Under the pieces are notes generated by a model. That model did no database searches and was not told where the DNA came from. It saw only the letters and a program-made list of their open reading frames with translations. A DNA stretch of 64,000 bases. Origin: Aphis gossypii (lineage: Eukaryota; Arthropoda; Insecta; Hemiptera; Aphididae). Of the stretch, positions 32,801-45,174 are shown piece by piece; position 1 is the stretch's first letter, and each line of letters opens with the position of its first letter. The position numbers and the translations under genes are program-made. The DNA is taken from the NCBI RefSeq assembly GCF_020184175.1, contig NW_026082986.1, positions 434,001 to 498,000 on the forward strand. The letters are read 5' to 3'.

Positions 32801-33920
32801 CTAAATTGTTGGTGGAAACATACTATTTTCAGATATATAATTTTCAGTTAAATAATCAGCATATTTACAGTATTCTGACCCTTCTGGTATTATAGACATG
32901 AAATCTTCGACAAATGATTCTGAAACTTCTTGTGGATCTAAAAATGTTAATCCAAATGTAGTTCAAAGCCACCAGTTTTCTTTATATTCTGTGCTAAGCC
33001 CTAACTCTTGAATTTTACGATACCACGCCTGAGTTAAATGGAAACGGCAGCCGATGATATTAGTAAAAGGCCAAACAGATAATATAGCATTATGAATACT
33101 AATTTCAAATTCGACTGTTACATTTTTTGGATTAAAAGTCAAATTTTTTTCATTACATTTATTTTGGATATATTTAAAAGCTTGTGTATAAGTTTCATAA
33201 CTTTTATTCTTCAATAAACAAAATACTAGAGGTACGTAAAAGTTGTTCTTTAAGCTGTGAATTGTAAATAACTGAGTGAAATATTTTGGGCAATATTCAA
33301 ACGTTCCGTTGACAAAAATGGTATGTGATTGGCATAAAAAAATTAAATTTGTTTCACAAAAAAATATAATAATATTTGTGTTTTGGTCGTTAATTAATAA
33401 AAATTCTTCGCCATTTGAAGTAGATGTGTCAGTATTATCTAATACAGAATGTATCTCATTTAATGACGTAGGATTAATTGGAAATGAACGCTTTCGTGCT
33501 CGATATATAGATTGACGAATAGCTGAAACATCGTTGACTGTAAAATTTGATACACTGTTATTCGATTTAATTTCATTCAAAATTATTTTTTGAGGCTTTT
33601 CATTAATATCGTCTATTGCTTTTCGATTACAAGCACTCGTTACTTTTTGCCTATCAATATTTGAACATGGACCATTGCATTTGTGTTCTACAGTATAAAA
33701 AAATAAATACGTAGGTACCTAATACGTTTTGAAACATTGAAGAAAAAGTAACTTTAAAATAAATACAATTTTTAACATACCTACCTGTTTTACTGATTAA
33801 AACATTTTCATCATCGACATAAATAATTGCAGTACAAGTTTTGACGAAACAGCGATACCGTGAAATATTTGTTTGGACCGATTTGTACGAAAAATTACGT
33901 AAAAAATACGTATATTATTC
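32801..33920 (-). pseudogene. FLYWCH zinc finger / MULE transposase pseudogene
   Basis: Two exons on the minus strand: about 33,920-33,785, and 33,687-32,801 after a 97-bp intron (ACAG|gtaggt; ctgtag|AAC). Exon 1 gives YRCFVKTCTAIIYVDDENVL and exon 2 continues EHKCNG, a FLYWCH-type C-x4-C...H-x-C module. Then comes the MULE core: FVNGTFEYCPK, FTIHSLKNNFYVPLVFCLL, VEFEISIHNA, GCRFHLTQAWYRKIQELGL, and, past an in-frame TGA at 32,963-32,965, TTFGLTFLDPQEVSESF to a TAG at 32,801. The first catalytic Asp is Asn (VNGTF) and the second is Glu (VEFE), so the protein would be inactive even without the stop. It is a paralogue of 788-1360. Confidence 0.85.
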
Positions 33921-34920
33921 TATTCACAATTCACACTGCTATATTGTCACAGTACTGACATATTCGATCAAAGAACTTCAATTCGGATAACACAGACACT
34001 AACTACGCATGATATACCTAGATTATAACTTATAATATTATAAAGTTCAATTTATAGTTATTTATAATGCGTGGGAATTATTGAACGTAAAATCAATTAT
34101 CTCTTATAAATCTTCAATATAAAATGATGATTTATCCCGAATCTCGATATATATCGATAATCGATAGAACTGCAGATAAACAAGGGGTTATCAAACGCCA
34201 TCACAATAATTTAAGTATAAATATATTTGGCGAAAACGAAAATCGAACCTTTTCGTTTTGGTGGAAATGATACTTGGCGGAAACGATGACCGCCCTCTAT
34301 TACAACGGCATACTGGCACTACGTAAAGAAAAAATCAAATGAATTTACGTACAAGAAAAGAACTCACACGTCCTATAATATGCATTTTATCAAAATATTA
34401 TTCGTATACATAGTTTTCTTAATGGGTTGTCAATTTGTTTACATTTCGACAAGAGATTTTTTTTAAAAAAGAAAGGAAGGCTGACGAATTATTTTCGTCG
34501 AATCACCTGTAAAAGTGTAAACGTGTTATGAGTTATTTTTAAGGCACGTGGACAGTTCTTTTGTTCCATTCGGACACGACTTGTTTTCGTACTAGTAACT
34601 GGTAATATGATCATCATTAGCTTGCGAAGACATCTAATAACTTATAATGTACTTAAAATATTATTTTAGCGGTAGACGAAAGTGTTAAGAAAAAAATACA
34701 ATTTATTATCCAACATAAAATACGCTAAATACGCTTAAAAAAAATTAAAAACGTCTATAAGGTATTTTCAATTTTTGGCGATTTAAAATATGAAAACAAA
34801 TTTAATTTCATAAATTAATTTACACTCTGTATAGCAAATTATTATTTATTTCCAATAATAGTTTTCATATACATTAAATGTGTATAATCTATTAAACGAT
34901 AAAATTATAAACAACATTTA
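33921..34920. other. Spacer without a recognisable gene
   Basis: No coding similarity. ATATCGATAATCGATAGAAC near 34,150 is palindromic at ATCGAT but otherwise unremarkable. Confidence 0.4.
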
Positions 34921-35129
34921 AATTTCAAATATTGACGAAAATTCGTCAAAATCATGAATATTTGAAAATGATTTTGTAGGTATATAATTCCTAAAAATTA
35001 TTGTAGCTAATAATAATAGAGTTGTACATGGGGTATCCATCATCCAAATCCCCCCGTGACTACGTCCATGCCAAGTGTTAATCATCTTTACTATTCCTAG
35101 CCTTATAGTTTATGGTTTTTTTTATACAG

Positions 35130-35259
35130 GCACTGGACATCAGGTAAAATTTTTTAAATGCCTGTTATAATATATTGATTCATGGCAACTAGATGTTGTT
35201 CCAACAACTGAACATATGCGTTACTCTCCACTATGTTCTTATGTTCGTGGAAAAAGAAG
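35130..35259 (+). pseudogene. BIR-domain exon remnant (IAP), copy A
   Basis: After an AG acceptor the frame reads TGHQVKFFKCLL, TAA, then SWQLDVVPTTEHMRYSPLCSYVRGK. The EH-x6-C spacing and YVRGK end are those of a baculoviral IAP repeat. The first zinc Cys is Phe (VKFFKC), and a stop interrupts the segment between the Cys and His ligands. Not functional. Confidence 0.7.
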
Positions 35260-36031
35260 TAAATGTAAAATAAATTTAATATTTTTTATAATTGGTATCT
35301 ATGAAAGCAAAGTAATAGATTTTGGGGTAATTACTATGTGTGTTTAGTGAGATAATTAAAGTTTAAATAAATGATTATTTAAATAGTTTTCAACAAATTT
35401 CAATATTATTTTAAACTAGATATTAGAATCAGTACCAATGTTCATTATTTTATTTGAAAATTATTTGAACACAAATATTTGTGAAAAACATATTAACATA
35501 TTATTATGTAAGTATAGTTTATGTACGAGTTATATTATAAAATTGTCGTTACAAACTTTTTCCGATTTTAATTTTAATAATAATTTTAAGAACATTCTAT
35601 TTTTTTCTACGTTTTAAATAGATTTGGGTCCGATAAAATTGATTATAATTTATTTTTGCAGATTGTTTTAAATAATAATATAATTTATTCATATTTTCAG
35701 AGATTTTAAATGTGTATGGTTCTTTCTAGAAACAATATTAAAAATTTAACTTATACTTTATTTGAAGGAGTTATTGAACTTAATTGCTGAACGGGAAAGT
35801 AGTACATTCTTGAAACTACAATGGAACCACAAACCTCGAAAAAGTATGTTTTATTGAATCAGTATAACTAGTAGTTATACATTTTTTTTTAGCACTAATT
35901 TTTTTTTTTTTTTATATATATATATATATATATAGACTAATAAATAGGTTACATTTACCTTTATCTTTAATTGGTAAAAATAAGCAGCATCTTTCTCAAA
36001 AGCTAAATACTAATTCTATGCCAGATTGTAT

Positions 36032-36628
36032 CAGGGACTAAAATTGTGTGTAGTACGAAATGCTAAGTGTGTAATACGAAATTAAAAAGTGTGTAATGAG
36101 CAATGACCTGTAATAATTAGTAACTTTTTTACAGTTTATTCTTCAATAATTGAAGAATTATTGTTGGTAAATAGATAGATAAGAATTTAATGTATAATAA
36201 CATATTGTAAACTATTCATTATTTAAAACTGTCTATAGATATCTTTATTCATGATATATCACAAGCAATGATACCATCATTGATATTGTATAACTTAATT
36301 AAATATATACAAACAATAATAAAAAGAAGACTAATAGTTAGATTAGGTACTTACATACTATATTATTCACAGTTTGTAAATGAACATTATCCATAATTTT
36401 ATATAATGAATGGATCATAGATAGTGTTTTCAAGTTTGATAATATTTTATTGTAATGTAGTTTGTATTTTGTAGGTAAAAAAAAAAAAAAAATAAAAATT
36501 TACTACCTTATGCTTATGTGTATAGATTAAAAAAACTCTTTTGGGGGGTGTGGGGGGCATAGCCCCCCACAGTAACTCCAAGTTAATATACAGTGTGTAA
36601 TACGAAAAAAAATATATTTTAGCCTCTG
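36032..36628. mobile_element. hAT-type MITE inserted in copy A
   Basis: Ends are CAGGGACTAAAAT and, reversed, CAGAGGCTAAAAT. It is flanked by a perfect 8-bp duplication GATTGTAT (36,024-36,031 and 36,629-36,636). Copies B (54,321-54,328) and C (57,082-57,089) carry a single GATTGTAT with no insert. It is 597 bp long and non-coding, with repeats of GTGTGTAATACGAAAT near the left and right ends and a GGGGGGCATAGCCCCCC palindrome at about 36,552. Confidence 0.88.
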
Positions 36629-36634
36629 GATTGT

Positions 36635-36910
36635 ATGGGATGCAAGATTTGCTTTAAGGAAGAAATTAAAGTAATTTTTGTTAATTGCGGTCATGCAGTT
36701 GCCTGCATAAAATGTGCGTTAACAATCAAACATTGTGCTGTATATAGACATCCATTCTCAAAATTAATAAGAATATATTTATCTATGGATAAAAAAAAAT
36801 ATGAAGACCACAAGCTGCAACCGTGCAGTTCCAAAATGTCTTCTAGTAATAAATTAAATCCAATGCTTTGCAAAACTTGCTGTAATGAAGATATATCAGC
36901 AGTATTTTAG
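36635..36910 (+). pseudogene. IAP-type RING finger fragment, copy A
   Basis: CKICFKEEIKVIFVNCGHAV then ACIKCALTIKHCAVYR matches the C-terminal RING of IAP proteins (C-x2-C, C-G-H, C-x2-C), but the final Cys-x2-Cys reads C-A-V-Y, losing a zinc ligand. A second RING start (MLCKTCCNEDISAVF) is cut off by TAG at 36,908. The MITE separates this frame from its MPDC start present in copies B and C. It would have been the E3 ligase domain; no intact BIR is joined to it. Confidence 0.75.
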
Positions 36911-38690
36911 AAAAATAGATGAGTACCCTATACGTGCAGAAAATGTCTACTTTTACACACTTCTTTTTCTTATAAGTTTTAGGTACATTGTACTATTATT
37001 TTTTTTTTTTTTTTGGAGGGGGGGTGCCACATATATAAAAAAAATAATGTAATATAATTTTAAAGTTGCTTAAAATATATTTTTTTTTATAGATGTATTT
37101 ATGCATTAATAAATCATTTTATATAACTGATTTTTTTGGTTTTCTTTTTAAGTACAACATAATATGGGTACATCCTTAGAGTAAGATGATACAATGTATA
37201 AAAAAATAATGTAATATAATTTTAAAATTGCTGAAAATTATATTTTTTTAGTTAAGTGTATTCAATGCATTAATAAATCATTTTATACAACTTAGTTTTT
37301 TAGTTTTATTTTAAAGTACAACATCAATGTTGTGCACTTAAATAATACATGTTTTATAATTTCATTTTAGTATTTTAATTGAATTTTAGTATATTATATC
37401 TATCTATTCACTATTGTATCTATTTTTTACGATTACATAAACTTTGTTAACTATGGACACAACTTTTATTTTTAAACATTGAAGTTTAAATTTTAATAAA
37501 ATTTATGATAAGGATTCTTATAAATAGTCTATATTTTATAAGGTTGTTAATAAAAAGCCACCATTTTGAGCTTTGAAGCCTATATGAAGCCATATCATTA
37601 TGTTCTACTAATTTTTTTGAACATTGGTCGCATTTAATATTGTAATAAATACAACAAAATAGTAAATACCTTAATAATGATTAGTTATTGAATTGAAATA
37701 GTGTTATACCTCCTGTATGAACCAAAATTCTGCAAGTTAAATTGGTCAATCATGTTTAATATTAATGTATAGGTAATATTATTATAACTTTTTATGGACT
37801 TGCAGTTATATTTTTCAAGGTTATTCATACAAATGCTTTTTTTTAACTAATTTAAGTACAATGAGTATAATATGAATACTTAAAAATAATTTTTAAGTAA
37901 TTTGTTAAGACATTGGTCACATGTAGTAGTGTAATAAATATAACAAAATAGTAATTTAGTTTACCAAACATATCTTGATGGCTCACTTATTTTATAATAT
38001 TCAAATATATTACAAATCATGATAATTTTTTGCCAATGCAAATGGATATATTTAAAATAGTTTCTAATTATGTTTGATATCATTATTGGAACTTTTATGT
38101 TATAATTAAATTAAAACCTCATATTAAAATATTTATAAGTTTATAATAATATAAAACTTTAAATTTTGTATGTATGTAGGTACCTATGCAACTATGTATT
38201 TTGCATATTATACGGTTTTTATTTATTGGATTATGAATATGATAAATTTCATATAAATTTAGTATAAAAAATAAAATTACTATAGGCACATGTTATGTAA
38301 TGTATTTTACCAATGTTGTGTTATGAGGTTGGCTTTGCATTCCCTGCCACAGATGATTTATCGACCTATCAGGTTTTTTTTAGTTTTTATTAAATAACAT
38401 TGATATTGAAGCAATAATTGGTACACTTTATTATTCAAAAAAGAAAAAATTAATACTACAAATAATATATTAATTATTAATTGTACCTATGCAGTACAAA
38501 ATAATTTATTCAACAATTTGGTATAATTAGCTATTTGCCTATTTATCTACGATATGGTATTTGTTAAAAACCATATATTATAAATATTAAATATTATGCA
38601 AAATTATTTTGGAGATAAAAAATGATTATTTCTAACTTTTGCAGATTGCTTGGAATAATTATATAATTTAATCATATTTTAGGACATTTT
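36911..38690. other. Non-coding part of copy A
   Basis: AT-rich sequence duplicated in B. It contains two related tail-like blocks, TTGCATTAATAAATCATTTTAT type, at about 37,100 and 37,266, i.e. an internal imperfect tandem repeat of about 165 bp. The sequence at 38,010-38,620 recurs in diverged form at 48,530-49,150. Confidence 0.6.
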
Positions 38691-38847
38691 AACAATCCTT
38701 CTGGTCCCTTTAGCTTAACCAGTTTAGGAGTAAAAACGATTGAAGATAAGTTACATGCTGAGGGTGTTGTGCTATTCATAAATCCTTTATTTTATGAAAC
38801 AATGGTTGCCTTTAATGCCCGCCTTAATATTTTATTACGTTTTTAGG

Positions 38848-39054
38848 CAATGGTTATACTGATAGTTTGACTTGTTTCTATTGTGGTGTTTAGTAACTAT
38901 CATTCAATGTAATGGAGACTTTAAACCATGGGTAGTACATGCCGAAATGTCGAAAACTTGTAATCATTTGTTTTTAAAGAAAGGCAAAAGCTTTTGTGAC
39001 AGGGTGAATGCCGTGGAAAGCAATACAATAAAATCCAATCAACTGGTAATTTAA
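38848..39054 (+). pseudogene. Second BIR-domain exon remnant, copy A
   Basis: After TTTTTAG the frame reads NGYTDSLTCFYCGV, then TAG. One frame over it resumes QCNGDFKPWVVHAEMSKTCN then HLFLKKGKSF. C-x2-C, W, H-x6-C and the KKG end match a BIR domain split by a frameshift near 38,893. Copy B repeats the same lesion at 56,542-56,748, so it predates the duplication. Confidence 0.7.
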
Positions 39055-39260
39055 TAATTCTACTACATTAGAAACAATATTTGAAATTTGACTTGTATTT
39101 TATTTTTAGAAATTGTTCAAGTTTATTGCTGCTAAGAAAAATACACTCACTCTTATATCTAAAATCAGTATACAATCAACAAAAAAGTATGTTTCGTTGA
39201 ATAAATAAAACCATTTAATAAGAAATGCATCTTTTAATTTATATCAATTATTTTTTCGTT

Positions 39261-40056
39261 ATTTTAATTCTAACAAGTATAATTTATAATTTATTTTATT
39301 ATTTTTTTTTTATATTTTATTCCTATATTATATTACTACAACATTAATTCCAATTTTTAAATTCTAAATGATTTTATTTTGTTAATAATAAATAGTTATA
39401 CTATGCTGTGTTGCCGGTTGACGAGATAAAACGTGAGGCGTTTTAAATCTGTAGATTAGTTGGAACTACTTGGATTGTTGAACATAAACAGTATAGAGGA
39501 TTTAAAATTGGAATTGGTAGTATTGGCTTATCTAACTGTATAATTTGAATTTAGGTTTAGAACAGGGGTGTCCAACCCGCGGTAGATTTTGATGCAGCCC
39601 TCATGGTTAAAAACCATGAATTAATTGTATATAATAATATGTAAATAAATCACACAACTCTCTGTCAATTTGTACTGGTTTACAATTTTTTAACCATACA
39701 AATCGGATCACTATGCGAATTTAACAACCTAATTGCAGTAGTAGCCATGGTGGTCAACTATTAACTGATTATCTTTTCAACTGTGTTAATTATCACTAAT
39801 AGTAGTGTTATTAGCACCACTTAAACAGTATTTTCACCAAAATGTATATAAAAATTCTACTTACCAATACAGATAAATGGCCAAATGCAACATACTTTTT
39901 GATTTCCCCTAGTTTGTATTATTAATTATACCAGATGCCACGACTTATGCATCATAATGTTTAATATATATATTATTTTTTTTTTTTTTTTTTATATAGG
40001 CATTTTAAGGAGATAAAAATTACCAAAAGCGGGCAAGTGGGTACCGTTCTGCTGTA
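39261..40056. other. Spacer with a hAT-like end
   Basis: ACAGGGGTGTCCAACCCGCG at about 39,563 resembles a hAT terminal repeat, but I find no matching partner end nearby. Otherwise AT-rich. Confidence 0.4.
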
Positions 40057-43000
40057 GGGAGATTGGGTACGATTACTACGATTGTAACACGGGACAATTG
40101 TAACACTAGCTATAATTTGCTCCACAACTAATACAAAAACGTCAAATAAATACGACAGTTGTCCCATTGCGTAATGATTATTATCTCCTAACCAAACTGC
40201 TGATATCATATTTATTTTACAAGCAAAATAACAAAAAGTGATTATGACAACGAAAAGTAAAAAAAAAACAAACATTTTATTTTGTTAACCAATGACTAAG
40301 TTTTATCATTATTTTTATTTTTGTACGTTACGTGATAAGAGAATCTTCTTCTCTTCAAATTAGTGTTGAATGTTGATGAAGAACTCTGTCTAGTAAGTAT
40401 TTTCTTTAAATATTTGATACAATTCAAAAAAATTGAATGGGTACAAATGTAACAGTTGATCTGGGGACATTTGTAACATTTAATTTGATTTGAAACTTCA
40501 TTAGTGTACCTACTTATTTATAACACAGGTATACCGAGAACACGAGAAAGGACCTCAAACCGAGGAAATGGCCCAGATTTAATGAGAAGAGCTGCAGATA
40601 TGTGCATTAATGAAGGAAAATCTGAGAGATCAGTTGCGGGAAACCTAGGTATATGTCAAGTTAGTTTGAACCGTTACATAAAAATGGTAAGAGCTACTGA
40701 GTTTGGTGGTTCTCCTACAAAATGTGGTTATAGACCACACACTAGAATATTTAATGTAGACCAAGAAACAAGATTGGCTATTTATTTAAAAAACTGTGCT
40801 GATATGTATTTCGGCTTAAGCACTAAATATGTCAGAAAACTAGCATTTGAATTTGCTAAAAAAATGAATTTGAAAATGCCAGCTTACTGGACTGAGAACG
40901 AATTTGCTGGTATTGATTGGTTTGTTAGTTTTCTTAAGCGTAATCCTACCTTGTCTATTCGTCAGCCAGAGGCAACTAGTTTATCAAGAGGTATGAACTT
41001 TAATCAGATTAATGTAAACATTTTTATGGACAAATATGAATCAGTGCTTACTAAACATAAATTCGAGGCATTTCAGATTTTTAATCTAGATGAGACTGGT
41101 ATAACCACGGTACAAAATCCATATAAAATAGTAGCACAGAAAGGTAAAAAACAAATTGGTGCCATAACGTCTGCGGAACGTGGAACTTTGGTTACCATGT
41201 GTTTGGCTGTTAGTGAGGTTGGAAATGCCATTCCACCAATGTTTATTTTTCCTAGGGTTAATTTTAAGGATCATTTTATTAGAGGAGGACCTCCAGGTTG
41301 TATAGGGACCTCAAATAAATCTGGATGGATGCAGAGAGAAGAATTTTTGAAATTTATCACACATTTCACAAATCATGTGCGACCTACAATTGAAAAAAAG
41401 TACTCATTTTATTGGATAATCATGAGTCACATTTGTACTTGCCAGTCATTGATTTTTGTAGAGCAAATGGTATTGTTTTGTTATCCTTTCCACCACACTG
41501 TTCGCACAAATTGCAGCCATTGGACAGGTCTGTATTTGGGCCTTTTAAAAAATGTATTAATCAAGAAATAGATTCATGGCTAAAAAGTAATCCAGGGAAA
41601 CGGTTTACCATTTATGATTTGCCTGCTGTAACTACTAATGCTATTTTAAATGCAGCTACACCTAGGAACATAACCAGTGGATTTGCTGTATCTGGTGTGT
41701 GGCCTTTTAACAGAAATGCATTTAGTATAGATGAATTTGCACCAGCAGTTGTGACGGATATAATGTTACATACCACAGAAAACAATAATAAACACAAAGT
41801 ATAAATACAGAGATACCTAGTATCAATACTATGACACAAACACATAGTATCAATGTAGAAGTAGCAGAACAACGTTTATCTAATGAGATTTCTCCTGAAA
41901 TAGTTAGACCTAATCCCAAAGTACAAATACATCAAAAAATAGTAAAAAAAGGTGGTAGGAAAAAAGGCAAAACAGCAATATTAACTGATACACCTGAAAA
42001 AAATGAACTAGAAAATAAAGCAAAGAAGAAAAATGAAAATATTAAAAGGAAACTATTCAATACTGACAAAAAAAGTAAAAAGGTAAAAGCCACAGCAATT
42101 AAAAAACAAAAAAATAAAAATAAGACTTTAGTTATTGATAGTGATGATGACATTTGTACAATTTGTTCTGAATTATATTCTGACAGTAAGAGTGGAGAAC
42201 CATGGATCCAATGCATGAGGTGTAAATTATGGTCTCATAATTAAGCTTGTACTCCACAAAACTATACAGCTTACTATATTTGTGATAACTGTGAGGCTGA
42301 TAGGTAGATTATAATAATAGTGATATTTTTTTAATGGTTTTATTTTATGGCACTGACTGATATGTATTTATTTTGTTTCTAATTTTGTTATTAATATACA
42401 ATTTACATGATTTATTAATTGTTAAAAAGGTTATTAGTAAACTGTTATATTTTATATAATGTATAATTTGGTTTTTTTTATTATAATAAAGCTATGTGTT
42501 CATAATTTATGAAAATGTTATTAATTTGTTAAAAAGGTTAAAAGTATACTGTTATTTATATAGTGTATGATTTTGTTTTTATGTTTATGATTACCTATAT
42601 GCATTTTTTTTATTTTATTTGTTAAAAAGATTTAAATAATTTAACCAAGTTTGTATATTGTAAAATACTTCACAATTTATCTACTCATTTTGATATGATA
42701 TAATATTAATATTTATTACAATTTATATGAATTTTATTAATTTTAAAAAGGTAAAGGCATACTATTTAATTTTATAAGCATTGTTCATAATTTGTTTTTT
42801 TTTTGTTTATTTTTATTATTTGATTTCTTGAAAAGAATTGAACAATTATAGAATGATATAATAAATTCATAAACATGCGTTACATTTGTCCCTGATGCTG
42901 TTACTATTGTCCCCAGTATGGGTACATTGTACCATTTTTTTTTTTTTTTTAACTCTTTTTTATTCAACAACTAGTGACATTTGAAACTAATTATTCATAT

Positions 43001-43118
43001 ATTTATAAAGTCAACATGTTACTTAACCCATTAAAAGTGTTGTCAGACCAAAAACGTTTGAAACCTGTTTGAAATAAATAATTTTATGAAAATTGTTACA
43101 ATTGTACCCAGTCTCCCC
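40057..43118 (+). mobile_element. pogo-type DNA transposon, 3.06 kb
   Basis: Flanked by TA (40,055-40,056 and 43,119-43,120). Left end GGGAGATTGGGTACGATTAC; right end, reversed, GGGGAGACTGGGTACAATTG. The GGGTACAATTGTAAC motif recurs subterminally (about 40,093, 40,440 and 40,464; reversed forms about 42,877, 42,903 and 43,095). The interior encodes a DDE_1 transposase followed by a lysine-rich region and a PHD-like finger, all in broken frames. Confidence 0.85.
40531..42309 (+). pseudogene. pogo/Tigger-type DDE transposase with C-terminal PHD-like finger
   Basis: The coding part opens after a likely acceptor (aacacag|GT) with IPRTRERTSNRGNGPDLM, an HTH_psq-like start, then a CENP-B-type second HTH (MPAYWTENEFAGIDWFVSFL). 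The DDE_1 core has IFNLDETG (first Asp) and MCLAVSEVGNAIPPMFIFPR. At a run of seven A (41,392-41,398) one base is missing, and the next frame carries LDNHESH (second Asp) and HKLQPLDRSVFGPFK (third Asp, 35 residues on). A further frameshift near 41,805-41,830 leads to a Lys-rich linker, and to ICTICSE...WIQCMRCKLWSH (42,154-42,240), TAA, then ACT...YYICDNCEAD, a PHD finger with one stop. Three simple lesions; the catalytic residues are preserved. Confidence 0.85.
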
Positions 43119-43189
43119 TACATTAGGTGGTGGGGTGGACCTCGGACTAGGGTAGGTTAAATTTGAATGCAATGATAGGTATCATTGTA

Positions 43190-44575
43190 TACGAAAAACG
43201 ATTCTGAACGAAGATGATTTGTCAGCCTAGGATATAATTTCCAGTGGTTGGTGAAAAAGGTGGTTTATGTTTTAATAGCCTGAATACACCAAAATTTAAG
43301 TTCTTTTATAATTATTGTAAGCTAAACTTATGAAAAATCTTGTATAAAATTTTCAACTCTTAGCTACCTATACAAACATTTTTATGAATTATACCTACAA
43401 AATAATTTGCAAATATTCATAATTTTGACGAATTTTTGTCAAAATTTGAACTTCAAATGCTAATAAAAAAAAATTGTGCCTATGTATTCTTATAATTTTT
43501 TAATCACTATAAGAATAACATATGAAAAACTTTGTATAAAATTTTCAAGTATTTTGATTGGGCCAAAAACATTTAATCGACACTTCAAAAAAAAATTTTC
43601 AGAAAAATTGAAAATTTCAACTATCAATAAATAGCTCAAAAAAACTCAAAATATTTTGAAATTAAATCATGTAAAGAAAATGCCAATCTAAATAGCTGGT
43701 AAAATTTTCAAGTATCTACGACTTATACTTTTTGAATAATAACAAATATTTAAAATCGTTTGAGGATAAATCGTTATCGTTACGCGATTTCGTAAAAATT
43801 TAAAATTCAAACGCACTTAAAATTTTTCTTATAATGATGCTTCGAGTTTTCTCTATGGATACTTGAAGGAAAACTTTTGGAAAACTTAGTGTTGTATTTT
43901 CAATTCTTAGTTATTAACACAAAAACATTTTATGATTTTTCAACTTCAAAATTACTTGCAAATTTTCGCATTTTCGACAGATTTCGTAAAAATTTGAACT
44001 ATAAACGCTTATAAAAAAAAATTGTGAGTAACGATTTTTAATTTTTTTTTAGCTACAATAAGAACAACTTATAAAGAACCTTGTATTAAATTTTCAAGTT
44101 TTTTTGGTCATCCAAAATTTTTTTACCAACACTTCAAAAACAAATTCGCACATAAATCGAAAATTTCAGTGGTCTATAAATAACTCAAAAAAAGTCAAAA
44201 AGTTTTGGAAATTTAACTGTATATAGATAACACTAACATAAACATTTGGTGAAAATTTCAAGTATTTACAGTGATTAGTTTTTGAATTACAACCAGATAA
44301 AAAAATCGAAAACTGGTTTTGCGTAATAATTCCCGTTTTTCCGTCATTTTTTTTTGATTTTTCTTGATTTTTTTTGAAAACTATTGGATAATGTTTACTT
44401 TTTACCCCTATAATGCACCAAGGATATTCACTTTTCCATCGGAAATCACCCCCGAAGTTTGAAATTGAAGCATTATTTCGACTAATTATGCTGTACACAG
44501 ACACAACAAAAAAACAAACAAAAAAAAAAAAAAACATACATCATTGTAAAATCGATACTCCGTTCAGAATCTAAA
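43190..44575 (-). repeat. Dispersed repeat family, inverted copy
   Basis: Reverse-oriented relative of 51,471-52,250 and 52,386-53,220. The right edge holds the complement of AGATTCTGAACGGAGTATCG. The left edge also has CGATTCTGAACGAAG, giving inverted-repeat-like termini. It contains repeated internal sub-blocks (AAATTTTCAAGTATTT; GACGAATTTTTGTCAAAATT). No coding capacity seen. Confidence 0.6.
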
Positions 44576-44599
44576 ATATTATCTGATAAAATCGAGGAG

Positions 44600-44896
44600 C
44601 ATCTTTTTCAAAAGCTAGCCCCTAATTTATTGCTAGATAATATGTTATGCAAAATTTGCTATAAGTAAGAAATCGAAATAGCTATTGTCCCTTGCGGCCA
44701 TGCCATTGCCTGCATTGAATGTACTTTATCATTTGATTATTGCTCTATGTGTAGAATGTCATGCTCAAGATTAATGAGGATACATTTATGTATGAATAAA
44801 TAAAATTATGAAAATCTCAAACTGCAACCCTGCAGTTCAAAAATGTCTTCAGGTGATGAATTGAACCCAAAGCTTTGCAAAGTTTTTAAAATGTAA
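44600..44896 (+). pseudogene. Old IAP RING-finger pseudogene (copy D)
   Basis: MLCKICYK, TAA, EIEIAIVPCGHAIACIECTL then FDYCSMCRMSCSRLMRIHL, with a later TAA. This paralogue keeps the terminal C-x2-C (CSMC) that copies A-C have lost, but has two stops. The downstream LKLQPCSSKMSSGDELNPKL tracks A-C. It marks an older duplication round together with 48,530-50,080. Confidence 0.7.
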
Positions 44897-44982
44897 ATAA
44901 AATTGTAAAATGTTTTTAATGTTTTTAATGTAATAGTTATATTTTTAACTTATTTTAGGCATTTAATTTAAACGTACTACGG

Positions 44983-45166
44983 CAGCGGTTCTCAACCTGT
45001 GGTACGTGGCAAGCTCATAGGTGGTACGCGAAGAAAATCCCCTTTATAAAAAACATATATGTATACATTATTAATAACCAAAAAAAAAGCAAAAATATGG
45101 TCAGGTACGTAAAAATTTTCAAACTGTGTAGGTGGTACGTGGATACTAAAAGGTTGAGAACCGCTG
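44983..45166. mobile_element. hAT-type MITE, 184 bp
   Basis: Ends are CAGCGGTTCTCAACCTGTGG and, reversed, CAGCGGTTCTCAACCTTTTA. It is flanked by TACTACGG (44,975-44,982) and TACTATGG (45,167-45,174), 8 bp with one mismatch. Confidence 0.85.
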
Positions 45167-45174
45167 TACTATGG

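Larger units (their letters stand above)
34921..39260 (+). repeat. Segmental duplication copy A (IAP fragments)
   Basis: Nearly base-for-base equal to 53,224-56,954 from ATTTCAAATATTGAC to ATTATTTTTTCGTT, apart from a 605-bp MITE insertion with its target duplication, and scattered single-base differences. Net length is 3735 bp against 3731 bp. It holds a BIR exon, a RING ORF and a second BIR exon. Confidence 0.93.

Noticed and set aside
36691..36873. 60-codon minus-strand ORF repeated at 54,383 and 57,144
   Set aside because: Antisense shadow of the RING-finger frame; its conservation only reflects the duplication.
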